From an uncultured Pelagibacteraceae bacterium (GTDB lineage Bacteria > Pseudomonadota > Alphaproteobacteria > Pelagibacterales > Pelagibacteraceae): a DNA stretch of 64,000 bases. Shown one piece after another: positions 49,796 to 59,017 of this stretch. The DNA is taken from the NCBI GenBank assembly GCA_902560075.1, contig CACEKE010000005.1, positions 1 to 64,000 of the forward strand. The letters run 5' to 3'. The notes below the pieces were generated by a model. That model was not told the origin of the DNA, searched no databases, and was given only the letters and a program-made list of their open reading frames with translations. The translations under genes were made by a program, and so were the position numbers. Numbering within the stretch: the stretch's first letter is position 1; each line of letters opens with the position of its first letter.

Positions 49796-50866
49796 CTAAA
49801 CGCTTGGTTCACTTTGGGTCATACAATGTATGGCTCCAAAACCCCAAATCAAATTTGCACAATCTATACCAATTACTTTTCTTGTTTTAAAAAATTTTTT
49901 AAATATTTTAATCACCACCTTGTCATTTTTATCATTAAATAATGGTAACAAAACAGATTTATTACATATTAAAAAATTTAAGTAACTTGCAGGGACCCTT
50001 ATCTTATTTATAAATATTGCTTTTGGCATGGGAATTTTAATTAAATTAAAATTTTTACCATTAATATTTTTAGCTTTTTTTAAAATATTAAGATTAGTTT
50101 GCAAAATTTTGTAATTTACGTCTTTTTTATTATTTTCTATTGCCGTCATAATTGTATCAGGAGATACAAATCTGCAAATGTCATCAATATGGCCATGTGT
50201 ATCATCACCTTTGATGCCCTTGTTAAGCCAAATAAAATTATTAACATTTAAAAATTTGGATAGCATGTTTTCATAATCTTTTTTTTTAATGCCAAAATTT
50301 CTTTGTTGAATCTTGCTGAGAAGACATTCTTTAGTTAATAAAATTGAACCCATGCCATTTACGTCAATTGCACCACCCTCCAATACAAATTTTCTTATTT
50401 TTTTTCCTATTTTAAATGTAGGCTCTAACTTTCTAATCTTAGTAATTTTTGAGATTTTATCATTGATCTTATTATCTAACTTAAAATCGTTATATTTAGA
50501 CCAACCATTAAATTGAAAATTTATAAAAACTTTTTTTTTAATTTTTTTATTTATTAAGTAAATTGGACCAAAATCTCTAATCCATACCCTATTTGAGGGA
50601 ATTTTATGAAACCTAACAAGTTTTAATTTTGCTTTTTGCCCCAACAATATTTTTTTTATTTTATCTTTATCTTCATTGGGTTTAATAATTAAATTTACAA
50701 CTTGATTTTTTGATATAGCAGATACTATTTTTGATACGGTGAAGGGGATATTTTCAAATAGACCTGGCCAATCTTTTTTATTATAAGGCCACGTAATCCA
50801 AATTGAATCTTGTTTTTCCCACTCACCTGGCATTCTAAAACCAAGAAGAGAAAAGTTTTTAATCAT
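49796..50866 (-). CDS. aguA: Agmatine deiminase
   Basis: Hydrolyses agmatine to N-carbamoylputrescine and ammonia. The 356-residue protein is a peptidyl-arginine-deiminase-fold enzyme. It has MPGEWEKQDSIWITWPYN at the N-terminus, RDFGPIYL, FVLEGGAIDVNG and GDDTHGHIDDICRF, and the nucleophile Cys348 in GAIHCMTQSEPSV. The start overlaps the aguB 3' end by eight bases, matching the two-step route to putrescine. Confidence 0.95.
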   Translation of the reverse strand: MIKNFSLLGFRMPGEWEKQDSIWITWPYNKKDWPGLFENIPFTVSKIVSAISKNQVVNLIIKPNEDKDKIKKILLGQKAKLKLVRFHKIPSNRVWIRDFGPIYLINKKIKKKVFINFQFNGWSKYNDFKLDNKINDKISKITKIRKLEPTFKIGKKIRKFVLEGGAIDVNGMGSILLTKECLLSKIQQRNFGIKKKDYENMLSKFLNVNNFIWLNKGIKGDDTHGHIDDICRFVSPDTIMTAIENNKKDVNYKILQTNLNILKKAKNINGKNFNLIKIPMPKAIFINKIRVPASYLNFLICNKSVLLPLFNDKNDKVVIKIFKKFFKTRKVIGIDCANLIWGFGAIHCMTQSEPSV

Positions 50867-51740
50867 TGTTTTGATTTTTGATTAAACCTTTATAAGCATC
50901 AATTCTTCTGTCTCTCAGAAAGGGCCAGTGTTGCCTAGCACTTTCTACCTTTTTTAAATTTATGTCACAAACTAAGATTCCTTCTTTGTTTGATTTTAGT
51001 TTCGATATTATATTTCCATTAGGATCTATAACAAAAGAACTACCCCAAAATTCAATTTCTCTTTTCCCTTTTTTCTCTTTTCCAACCCTATTTATTGCTA
51101 CAACAAAAACACCATTAGCAATTGCGTGTGATCTTTGTATTGTAATCCAAGAGTCTAGTTGAGATTTTCCATACTTCTTTTTTTCTTTAGGATGCCACCC
51201 AATTGCCGTAGGGTAAAATATTATCTCAGAACCTTTTAATGCAGTAAGTCTAGCCGCTTCAGGAAACCACTGATCCCAACAAATAAGTGTTCCTAAATCG
51301 CCAAATTTAGTTTTCACATTTTTAAATCCCAAATCACCTGGTGTAAAATAAAATTTTTCATAATACCCCGGGTCATCCGGTATATGCATCTTTCTATATT
51401 TTGATATTATTTTTCCATTGTTGTTAATAGTGATACAGGTATTATAATAAATCCCAGATAATTTTTTTTCAAATAAGGAAATAATTAATATAACGTTCAA
51501 TTCTTTTGCTAACTTACAAAAAATATCAGAAGTAGAACCAGGAACTTTTTCTGCAATTTTAAAATAGGAGTGATTTTCAATCTTACAAAAATATTCTGTC
51601 AAGAATAGCTCCGGCATACAAATAATTTTTGCGCCCTTACGCGCTGCCTCTTTTATTTTACTAATTGAATTATTTAAATTAAATTCTTTATTTTTTGTTA
51701 TTTTAAGCTGAATAACACCAACTTTTGTTTTTTTTGACAT
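50859..51740 (-). CDS. aguB: N-carbamoylputrescine amidase
   Basis: Nitrilase-family enzyme converting N-carbamoylputrescine to putrescine. The ATG at 51740 gives 293 residues beginning MSKKTKVGVIQLKITKN. A longer frame would run into the upstream gene and is rejected. The Glu-Lys-Cys triad is visible in CMPELFLTEYF, YRKMHIPDDPGYYEKFYF and LICWDQWFPEAARL. It is followed by aguA in an overlapping arrangement. Confidence 0.95.
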   Translation of the reverse strand: MSKKTKVGVIQLKITKNKEFNLNNSISKIKEAARKGAKIICMPELFLTEYFCKIENHSYFKIAEKVPGSTSDIFCKLAKELNVILIISLFEKKLSGIYYNTCITINNNGKIISKYRKMHIPDDPGYYEKFYFTPGDLGFKNVKTKFGDLGTLICWDQWFPEAARLTALKGSEIIFYPTAIGWHPKEKKKYGKSQLDSWITIQRSHAIANGVFVVAINRVGKEKKGKREIEFWGSSFVIDPNGNIISKLKSNKEGILVCDINLKKVESARQHWPFLRDRRIDAYKGLIKNQNND

Positions 51741-51741
51741 T

Positions 51742-52785
51742 TTATTTAAATAAATTTGAGAAATTTTTTCTATCTCTATTTTTCCACTCACCTCTATGAT
51801 AGGCGTCGCTTGTAATCAAAGGTAAAACACTAGTAGCTTCTGCATAAACCATCTGCTCCTTGGTTGTATCTACTTTACCCCAAGAACTTGCCTCTTTTAA
51901 TGTTGAGCTACTACACGCTCCATCTCTAGAGTCCGCTACTGTAATTTGAATAGCATATTGATGCATATCTACTTCTTTACCAAGCAACTCTGCACAAATA
52001 ACTGTATCTTGGATAAAGTTTTTAGGAACACCCCCTCCAATCATGAATAATCCTGAACCTTTAGATCTTATTTTGATCTCCGTAAGCTCCCTAAACTCTC
52101 TTATTGAGTCAATTGTAATATGTTTTGATGGGTTTTTTTCCTGATGCATGACTAGTCCAAATCCAGCACTAGAGTCTGTAAATGCAGGACAAAAAATAGG
52201 AACATTATTGTCATAAGCTGTTTCAATTAAAGATCCTTTTTTTTTAGCATACTTTTTCAAATATCTGCCAATTTCCATTATAAATTCCCTTGAGGTATAG
52301 CTTTTAGGATCTAAATTATCAGCAATATCACAAATAGTTTTGTCGCAAAGTTGTAATTCATCTTCATCAATATATGTATCATAAATTCTATCTATATAAT
52401 TTTTCCTCAACTCGTTATCGTTTTGGAATTGTGAACCTTGGTAATGTTTGAAACCTAGAGCTTCAAAAAAATCCATATCTATGATTGAGGCTCCAGTCGC
52501 TACTATTGCATCAACCATATTATATTTAACCATATCTCTATAAATATTCATACATCCCGCGGCTGAGGTTGAACCTGCTAATGTCAAAAAAATTGTACAA
52601 TTTTTGTCACTTAACATTTGATTAAATATATCTGCAGCATTACCAGTTTCTCTTGAAACAAAAGACATTTTTTTCATAGATGAAATTATATCTCTTGCAT
52701 CAAAGGATGTGATATCAATATGTTCAACTGGATTTTTTAAAAAATCTTTTTTACTGTTGTGACCTAAGTTTTTATTTTTTGACAT
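51742..52785 (-). CDS. Deoxyhypusine-synthase-like protein (probable polyamine aminobutyltransferase)
   Basis: A 347-residue member of the deoxyhypusine synthase fold. Bacteria lack eIF5A, and several bacterial family members instead make homospermidine or related polyamines. The NAD-site segments LTLAGSTSAAGCMN and VATGASIIDMDF are present. Lys304 in SSWGKVDTTKEQMVYAEA matches the catalytic Lys of the WGK motif in eukaryotic enzymes. GGGVPKNFIQD and ADSRDGACSSST are other family segments. It lies between the decarboxylase gene and aguB. I infer homospermidine or spermidine synthesis from putrescine; the product is not proven. Confidence 0.85.
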   Translation of the reverse strand: MSKNKNLGHNSKKDFLKNPVEHIDITSFDARDIISSMKKMSFVSRETGNAADIFNQMLSDKNCTIFLTLAGSTSAAGCMNIYRDMVKYNMVDAIVATGASIIDMDFFEALGFKHYQGSQFQNDNELRKNYIDRIYDTYIDEDELQLCDKTICDIADNLDPKSYTSREFIMEIGRYLKKYAKKKGSLIETAYDNNVPIFCPAFTDSSAGFGLVMHQEKNPSKHITIDSIREFRELTEIKIRSKGSGLFMIGGGVPKNFIQDTVICAELLGKEVDMHQYAIQITVADSRDGACSSSTLKEASSWGKVDTTKEQMVYAEATSVLPLITSDAYHRGEWKNRDRKNFSNLFK

Positions 52786-53964
52786 TTAAGCAACAAGGAA
52801 TTCACCTTTATTTTCTTTGTCGTACATCGTCATAATTGGAGAGTCTTCAACTTCGTATATTTGATTTGAATAAAAGCCATTAAATTCTGTTCTAAATGTT
52901 AAACCATACGCCCCAAGTTGACCAAGCTCAATATAGTCACCCTCTTTTACATTGTTAGGTAATAAAAAAGGTCCTTTCATATAATCCATGCTATCACAGG
53001 TAGGACCATAAAAATCGAATGCGGTCATTTTTTTGGATAAAATTCTTCCATCAGTTATTAATTTTGATGGATAAACAATATTTGGAACACCTGCATCAAA
53101 TAGTGTTCCATAAGTTCCGTCATTTATGAATAATTTTTGTTTTTTCCTAAGTATAACTCTTACAATAGTTGAACCGCTTTCAGCCACAATCGCTCTTCCA
53201 GGTTCACAAATAATTTCTGGCAGTTTATTTAAACCTAAATTTTTTAAACTTTTTTTAATCTCTTCAAAATAATTAATTAATGGTTGAGAAATTAAATCAG
53301 GATATATTGTAGGAAAACCTCCTCCAACATTGATATAATCAGGACAAATTTTTGTTTTCTTAATGACCTTTCCTATTTCATCTATACCTTTTGAATATGA
53401 AATGGGATGCATACATTGCGATCCAACATGAAAACTAATACCAATTTTTTTTGAATATTGTTTAGTTAATCTAAAAAGTCCAATCGCCTCAGAAGTAATT
53501 GCTCCAAATTTTTTTGATAAATCTATCTCTGCATGTTCATTAGATACCGAGACTCTCACAAATAGTTCTAGATCTTTGGCGTAATTAGTTGTTTCAATTA
53601 TTTTAATAAGCTCTTCTTTGGAATCTAATGCAAACGTTTTTATTCCGTATTTAAAATATGCTTGCTTAATATTGTCTCTGCTTTTCACAGTATGCATATA
53701 GGAGCACTTTACTTTGTTATTTAATTTTTTAACGGTCTCTATCTCTTTAATCGATGCTACATCGAATTGATTAATTCCACTACCAAGTATGGTTTTTAAA
53801 ACTTCTTGGTTAGGATTTGTTTTTACTGCATATAGTATTTTTCCAGGAAAATTTTTTTGAAAGAATTTAGAAGCATTAATTATAGGATGCTTCCTTATGC
53901 AATAAACAGGGTCATTTGGTTTCAGCTGATTAACTAATTTCTCAACTGATTTAAATTTTTTCAT
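52786..53964 (-). CDS. Ornithine/diamino-acid decarboxylase, group IV (alanine racemase fold)
   Basis: PLP-dependent decarboxylase of 392 residues. PLP Lys48 lies in KILYAVKTNPN. The pyridine-nitrogen and phosphate-binding motifs are seen in ISFHVGSQCMHP, INVGGGFPTIYPD and CEPGRAIVAESGST. The dimer-interface Cys is in FYGPTCDSMD. This fold covers ornithine, lysine and carboxynorspermidine decarboxylases; ornithine is favoured by the polyamine neighbours. The AGGAG just before the ATG is strong. Upstream lies a hairpin followed by T8. Confidence 0.9.
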   Translation of the reverse strand: MKKFKSVEKLVNQLKPNDPVYCIRKHPIINASKFFQKNFPGKILYAVKTNPNQEVLKTILGSGINQFDVASIKEIETVKKLNNKVKCSYMHTVKSRDNIKQAYFKYGIKTFALDSKEELIKIIETTNYAKDLELFVRVSVSNEHAEIDLSKKFGAITSEAIGLFRLTKQYSKKIGISFHVGSQCMHPISYSKGIDEIGKVIKKTKICPDYINVGGGFPTIYPDLISQPLINYFEEIKKSLKNLGLNKLPEIICEPGRAIVAESGSTIVRVILRKKQKLFINDGTYGTLFDAGVPNIVYPSKLITDGRILSKKMTAFDFYGPTCDSMDYMKGPFLLPNNVKEGDYIELGQLGAYGLTFRTEFNGFYSNQIYEVEDSPIMTMYDKENKGEFLVA

Positions 53965-53989
53965 ATTAGCTCCTAAAAAAAAATCTAAT

Positions 53990-54018
53990 AAAAAAAACCT
54001 GCATATCTCATATGCAAG
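53990..54018 (-). terminator. Terminator-like hairpin in the leader of the decarboxylase gene
   Basis: On the minus strand a perfect TGCATAT-GAG-ATATGCA hairpin (54016-54000), extendable by a T-G and a C-G pair, is followed by GG and eight T residues (53997-53990). It looks like an intrinsic terminator located 26 bases before the start codon. It could stop antisense transcription coming from bioY, or act as an attenuator for the polyamine genes. On the plus strand no T-run follows. Confidence 0.5.
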
Positions 54019-54094
54019 TTTATATAAATTGCTGAATTATGTGAAATTTAGCCCAATGTAAAGCAAATAATACTATTGAAATTATGTTATTCAT

Positions 54095-54106
54095 CTCCAT
54101 ATGGAG
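54095..54106 (+). promoter_or_regulatory. Perfect 12-bp palindrome covering the regA Shine-Dalgarno
   Basis: CTCCATATGGAG at 54095-54106 is a perfect inverted repeat without spacer, and its GGAG is the ribosome-binding site four bases before the regA ATG. It may be an operator or simply chance. Confidence 0.4.
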
Positions 54107-54110
54107 TGTA

Positions 54111-54674
54111 ATGAATACAACTATAGGAATTAAAAAAATTACTGATTTTACAGATAAATCACTGCTTCTAGTAGATGATGACAACCCATTTAGAGAAAGA
54201 CTAGCTAGAGCAATGGAAAAAAAAGGATTTGAAGTAATACAAGCTGAGGGAGTAAAAAAGGGTATAGATGCCGTTAAATCAAAAAAACCTGCTTTTGCTG
54301 TTGTCGATTTAAGGCTCAATGATGGAAATGGCTTAGAAGTTGTTAAAGAAATACAAAACTCAAATGAAAACAGCAGAATTGTAATGTTAACTGGTTATGG
54401 AAATATCCCAACTGCGGTATCAGCAATAAAACAAGGTGCAATAGATTATATGTCAAAACCTGCAGATGCAGATGACGTTGAAAAAGCATTATTAGCTGAT
54501 CCAAATAAAAAAGCAGAACCTCCAGAAAATCCTATGTCAGCTGATAGAGTTAAGTGGGAACATATTCATAGAGTATTTGAGCTTTGTAATAGAAATGTAT
54601 CTGAAACAGCAAGAAGACTTAAAATGCACAGAAGAACTTTACAAAGAATTTTATCGAAAAGATCCCCTAGATAG
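54111..54674 (+). CDS. regA: RegA/PrrA/ActR-family response regulator
   Basis: Two-domain redox-type response regulator of 187 residues. The receiver has acidic LLVDDDN, phospho-acceptor Asp66 in AFAVVDLRLNDGNG and the Lys of YMSKPADADDVEKAL. A short Pro-rich linker (AEPPENPMSAD) leads to a Fis-type helix-turn-helix, NVSETARRLKMHRRTLQRIL. The ATG at 54111, with GGAG four bases upstream, is preferred over an earlier one. No RegB-type kinase lies nearby, so it is an orphan here. Its end overlaps bioY by eight bases on the other strand. Confidence 0.92.
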   Translation: MNTTIGIKKITDFTDKSLLLVDDDNPFRERLARAMEKKGFEVIQAEGVKKGIDAVKSKKPAFAVVDLRLNDGNGLEVVKEIQNSNENSRIVMLTGYGNIPTAVSAIKQGAIDYMSKPADADDVEKALLADPNKKAEPPENPMSADRVKWEHIHRVFELCNRNVSETARRLKMHRRTLQRILSKRSPR

Positions 54675-55218
54675 TTTTTCTCAATTTAATTAAATATTTA
54701 CAAATTATTCCAAGTAATAGTATTTTGAACATCTCTGCTAATAAAAAAGGTTTAGCACCTAAGGAAAAAATTGGTTTTTCCCATCCTATTAGAGTACCCA
54801 GCCACAATAACCCTAATAAATAAATTATTGAAACTGAAAGAATTAATTTAATATAAATTTTAATATAACTATCTTTAGTATTAATATATCCAGCAAAATA
54901 AGAGGCGAAAATAAATCCAATTAAGTAACCCATGGTAGGTCCAGTAAAATATACAAAACCAATACCTTTTTCAGGAGAATTTGAGAAAACTGGTAAACCT
55001 AAAATTCCCTCACATAAATAAAACAATATTGTAGTAGCTGCCAACTTTGGTCCAAGTAATACACCTAAAAACAATACTACAAACGTTTGCATTGTCATTG
55101 GTACAGGATAAAATGGTAATTTAATTTTTGCAGATATAATCAATAAAGTAGATCCAAGCAAAATATACAAAATATTTTTTAAAATTTTATATTGCTTAAT
55201 TTTTTGCACTAACTCCAT
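54667..55218 (-). CDS. bioY: BioY-family biotin transporter (S component)
   Basis: Small integral membrane protein of 183 residues with about six hydrophobic segments. The family signatures LPFYPVPMTMQTFVVLFLG, GPKLAATTILFYLCEGILGLP and FTGPTMGYLIGFIFASYF are clear. It binds biotin as the substrate-specific part of an ECF transporter. No bioM/bioN genes adjoin; the unrelated ABC ATPase next door is of the drug/export type rather than EcfA. Confidence 0.92.
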   Translation of the reverse strand: MELVQKIKQYKILKNILYILLGSTLLIISAKIKLPFYPVPMTMQTFVVLFLGVLLGPKLAATTILFYLCEGILGLPVFSNSPEKGIGFVYFTGPTMGYLIGFIFASYFAGYINTKDSYIKIYIKLILSVSIIYLLGLLWLGTLIGWEKPIFSLGAKPFLLAEMFKILLLGIICKYLIKLRKTI

Positions 55219-55252
55219 ATTAGATTATTCTAACTTATAATTTTTGTTATTT

Positions 55253-56182
55253 CTAGTTATTTGTTAGGGTAACAAATACATCTTCTAAGTCTCCGTCATC
55301 GGTAGACATGTCGATAATTCTAACATTTTTCTTGTTAACATAGTTTAGTATTTGATCAATGTTCAGTCTATTCTTATCATAAATCAAAGTTAACTCTTTG
55401 TGGTTTAAAGATAAGATTTTTAATGTTTCTAATTCATTATCTTTTAAATCAATCTTCTCACTTAGTTTTAAAGTTATTTTTTTTTTTTCAATCCTATTCA
55501 ATAAATTTTTTGTTGTATCTAATGCAACTAATTTACCTTTATTAATTATTCCAATTCGATCACACATTTCTTGAGCTTCGTGAAGATAATGAGTGGTAAG
55601 TATTATACTTACCCCATTTTTATTAAGCAATTTAACATTTTGCCATAGATTTTTTCTTAGTTCTACATCAACTCCTGCAGTAGGCTCATCTAAAATAACA
55701 ATTGGAGGCTGATGCACGAGTGCCTTTGCAATCATTAACCTTCTTTTCATTCCACCAGATAATCCCCTTGAATAACTATCAGCTTGATTGTCTAAGGAAA
55801 CCATCTTCAAAATTGTATCTGTAATCCTGTCTTTTTTTTTTACACCATATAAGCCAGCTTGTAATTCTAACAGCTTTCTAGGATTAAAAAATGGATCTAA
55901 ATTTAATTCTTGAGGCACAATTCCAATTGAAGCTCTTACTTGTCGAGGGTTTTTATCTATATCAAAACCCCATACATTAACCTCGCCAGATGTTTTTAAA
56001 ACAAGGCCAGCGAGAATATTTATAAATGTGCTTTTTCCAGCACCATTAGGTCCAAGTAAACCAAAAATCTCTCCTTCTTTCACCTCTAAGTTTAAATTTT
56101 CAATTGCCTTTGTTTGTAGTGAGCCATTTTTTTTATAAATTTTCTGTAGATTTTTAACTGAGAGAATAGTTTTTTTTTCCAT
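55253..56182 (-). CDS. ABC-2-type transporter ATP-binding protein
   Basis: ATPase of 309 residues. Walker A is GLLGPNGAGKSTFINIL, the signature motif is YSRGLSGGMKRRLMIAKAL, and Walker B is PPIVILDEPTAGVD followed by the switch His in LTTHYLHEA. The C-terminal 80 residues resemble those of CcmA/DrrA-type export ATPases. No permease gene lies next to it, so the partner and substrate are unknown. Divergent from polA across 50 bases. Confidence 0.92.
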   Translation of the reverse strand: MEKKTILSVKNLQKIYKKNGSLQTKAIENLNLEVKEGEIFGLLGPNGAGKSTFINILAGLVLKTSGEVNVWGFDIDKNPRQVRASIGIVPQELNLDPFFNPRKLLELQAGLYGVKKKDRITDTILKMVSLDNQADSYSRGLSGGMKRRLMIAKALVHQPPIVILDEPTAGVDVELRKNLWQNVKLLNKNGVSIILTTHYLHEAQEMCDRIGIINKGKLVALDTTKNLLNRIEKKKITLKLSEKIDLKDNELETLKILSLNHKELTLIYDKNRLNIDQILNYVNKKNVRIIDMSTDDGDLEDVFVTLTNN

Positions 56183-56232
56183 AAAGAATTTAGTTTTATA
56201 ACATTAGGAATAATTAAGATAAAATAATTTTA

Positions 56233-59004
56233 ATGAATAAGATAAAAAAAAATGACCATTTCTATCTAATTGATGGATCAGGATACATATTTAGAGCTTA
56301 TTACGCTCTACCACCGCTCACCAGAAAGAGTGATGGATTACCAACAGGTGCTGTGAGTGGTTTTTGTAGTATGCTTTTCAAATTACTAGAAGACTCGAAA
56401 TCAAATGATAATAAACATAAACCAACACATTTTGCTGTGATTTTTGACTCTGCAAGAAAAAATTTTAGAAACGAAATATACTCAGATTATAAAGGTAATA
56501 GATCTGATGCACCAGATGATTTAATTCCACAATTTGAATATATCAGAAAGTCTGTCTTAGCTTTTAATTTACCTTCAATTGAACTTTTAAATTATGAAGC
56601 TGACGATTTAATAGCAACTTACTCAGAACAAATACTCAAACTTGGAGGTAAAGTTACAATTGTTTCGTCCGATAAAGATTTAATGCAGTTATACAAAAAA
56701 AATATTAGAATTTACGACCCTATGAAGAATAAGTTTGTTAATGAAGACGACATTAAAAATAAATTTGGTGTTGGCGCTGAAAAAGTAATTGATGTCCAGT
56801 CTTTAGCAGGAGATAGTAGCGATAATGTCCCTGGAGTTCCAGGCATAGGTGTAAAAACAGCTGCAGAATTAATCACTAATTTTGGCTCACTTGAGAATTT
56901 ACTTAAAAATGCAAATCAAATAAAACAGAACAAAAGAAGAGAAACTTTAATTGAAAACAAAGATAAAGCATTAATTAGCAAAAAATTAGTTACTTTAAAA
57001 AAAGATGTACCAGTTAAAGATAAGGCAGAAAATTTTATACTAAAAGAAATCGACAGAGAAAAACTTTACTCTTTTTTAAGAGAGATGGAATTCAACAGAC
57101 TATTAAGTTCTGCAATATCTACATATGGAGAGACAAAATTTAAAACAATAGAAAATGCACACGAAATCAGAAAAAATGAAAAAATTTCAAATAAAAATTA
57201 TTCTCTAATTAATAATGAAAATGAAATACATGATTATTTAAGGCAAGCAGAGGAAATAGGAGAAATATGTATTGATACCGAAACTACATCACTTGATCCG
57301 CATCAAGCAGATTTGGTAGGAATATCCTTATCAACAAAAATTGGCTATGCATGCTACATTCCCATTGGCCACAACAGTGATAAAAACTTAGATGAGGATA
57401 AAGTAATTAAAATTTTAAAACCAATACTAGAAGACAAAAGTATAAAAAAGATAGGTCAAAATATTAAATTTGATTTCATTATTTTATTTAAAAGAGGTAT
57501 CGAAATGAACACTATAGAAGACACTATGCTAATGTCATATGTTCTCGACGCAGGGAAAAACCGTCACAACATGGATACACTTTCAGAAATTCATTTAAGT
57601 CATAAACCAATATCATATAAAGAAATAGTAGGTACTGGAAAAAAACAAATTAATTTTAGCGAGGTCGATATTAAATTAGCTAAAGATTATGCAGCTGAAG
57701 ATGCTGACATAACTTATAGACTTTATAAAATTTTTCAAAAAAATCTAAAATTAGAAAAACTTACTAATATTTACGAAACATTCGAAAAACCACTTATTAA
57801 AATTTTAGCTTTGATGGAAATTTATGGAGTTAAAATTGACCAAAATTTTCTTAAAAAACTCTCAACTAAATTTCAAAAAAAAATTGAAATTTTAGAAAAA
57901 CAAATTTTTAAAATTTCAAAAAAGGAATTTAAGATAGGCTCAACAAAGCAATTAGGTGAAATAATGTACAATGACCTAAAAATTGCAAATATAAAAAAAA
58001 CTAAAAAAGGTAGCTTTGCAACAAGCGCCTCAGTATTGGAGGATTTAGCATTTAAAGGTTACGACTTACCTAAACTTGTTTTAGAGTGGAGACAATTATC
58101 AAAGTTAAAAAACACTTACTCAGACTCGCTACCAGAACATTTTAATAACAATACAAAAAGAGTACATACTTCATTTTTATTAGCAGCAACAACGACTGGT
58201 AGATTAGCATCTAGCGACCCTAATTTACAAAATATACCAATCAAAACCGAGGACGGTAAAGATATAAGAAAGGCATTTGTTGCAGAAAAAAATATGTTAT
58301 TTATTTCTGCAGATTACAATCAGATTGAAATGAGAATTTTATCTGATCTTGCTGATGTCAAAGAATTAAAAAAAGCATTTAAAAATAATGAAGATATACA
58401 TTCACTAACTGCAAGCCAGATATTTAACACCGATATTAAAAAAGTAACAAATGATATGAGAAGAAAAGCAAAGGCAATAAATTTTGGAATAATATATGGT
58501 ATTTCACAATATGGTCTTGCCAAACAGATTAATGTTTCAAATAATGAGGCAGCTGACTTTTTAAATGCTTACTTTTTGAGGTTTCCAGAAATAAAAGATT
58601 ATATGTCGTCGACAATTAAATTTTGTAGGAAAAGCGGTTATGTAAGTAATATATTTGGGCGTAGAACACATATCACTGGAATAAATGACAAAAATTTTAA
58701 TGTAAGAAATTTTCAGGAAAGAGCTGCTATAAATGCTCCAATTCAAGGATCAGCTTCAGAAATCATGAGGCTTGCTATGATAAGAATTAACGAAAAATTA
58801 TTGAATAAAAAATATAAAAACTCAAAAATGATTTTACAAATTCACGATGAACTTATTTTTGAAATACCGAAAAAAGATTTGAATATAATGTCTAAAATTA
58901 TTAAAGATGAAATGACAAGCGTGCAAAATAGCGATCTTCACTCATTTTCTATACCTTTGTCAGTTGACATAAATTATGGGGAAAACTGGGGTTTATTACA
59001 TTAG
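56233..59004 (+). CDS. polA: DNA polymerase I
   Basis: Fills gaps and removes primers. The 923-residue protein contains a 5' nuclease domain (LIDGSGYIFRAYYALPP, then VSSDKDLMQL and DNVPGVPGIGVKTAA). Next comes a 3'-5' proofreading domain whose exo I motif ICIDTETTSLDP looks intact. The polymerase domain follows, with TTTGRLASSDPNLQNIP, ISADYNQIEMRIL (motif A), RRKAKAINFGIIYGIS (motif B) and QIHDELIFE (motif C). Monocistronic by position. Confidence 0.97.
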   Translation: MNKIKKNDHFYLIDGSGYIFRAYYALPPLTRKSDGLPTGAVSGFCSMLFKLLEDSKSNDNKHKPTHFAVIFDSARKNFRNEIYSDYKGNRSDAPDDLIPQFEYIRKSVLAFNLPSIELLNYEADDLIATYSEQILKLGGKVTIVSSDKDLMQLYKKNIRIYDPMKNKFVNEDDIKNKFGVGAEKVIDVQSLAGDSSDNVPGVPGIGVKTAAELITNFGSLENLLKNANQIKQNKRRETLIENKDKALISKKLVTLKKDVPVKDKAENFILKEIDREKLYSFLREMEFNRLLSSAISTYGETKFKTIENAHEIRKNEKISNKNYSLINNENEIHDYLRQAEEIGEICIDTETTSLDPHQADLVGISLSTKIGYACYIPIGHNSDKNLDEDKVIKILKPILEDKSIKKIGQNIKFDFIILFKRGIEMNTIEDTMLMSYVLDAGKNRHNMDTLSEIHLSHKPISYKEIVGTGKKQINFSEVDIKLAKDYAAEDADITYRLYKIFQKNLKLEKLTNIYETFEKPLIKILALMEIYGVKIDQNFLKKLSTKFQKKIEILEKQIFKISKKEFKIGSTKQLGEIMYNDLKIANIKKTKKGSFATSASVLEDLAFKGYDLPKLVLEWRQLSKLKNTYSDSLPEHFNNNTKRVHTSFLLAATTTGRLASSDPNLQNIPIKTEDGKDIRKAFVAEKNMLFISADYNQIEMRILSDLADVKELKKAFKNNEDIHSLTASQIFNTDIKKVTNDMRRKAKAINFGIIYGISQYGLAKQINVSNNEAADFLNAYFLRFPEIKDYMSSTIKFCRKSGYVSNIFGRRTHITGINDKNFNVRNFQERAAINAPIQGSASEIMRLAMIRINEKLLNKKYKNSKMILQIHDELIFEIPKKDLNIMSKIIKDEMTSVQNSDLHSFSIPLSVDINYGENWGLLH

Positions 59005-59017
59005 AAGTTTGTAAGTA

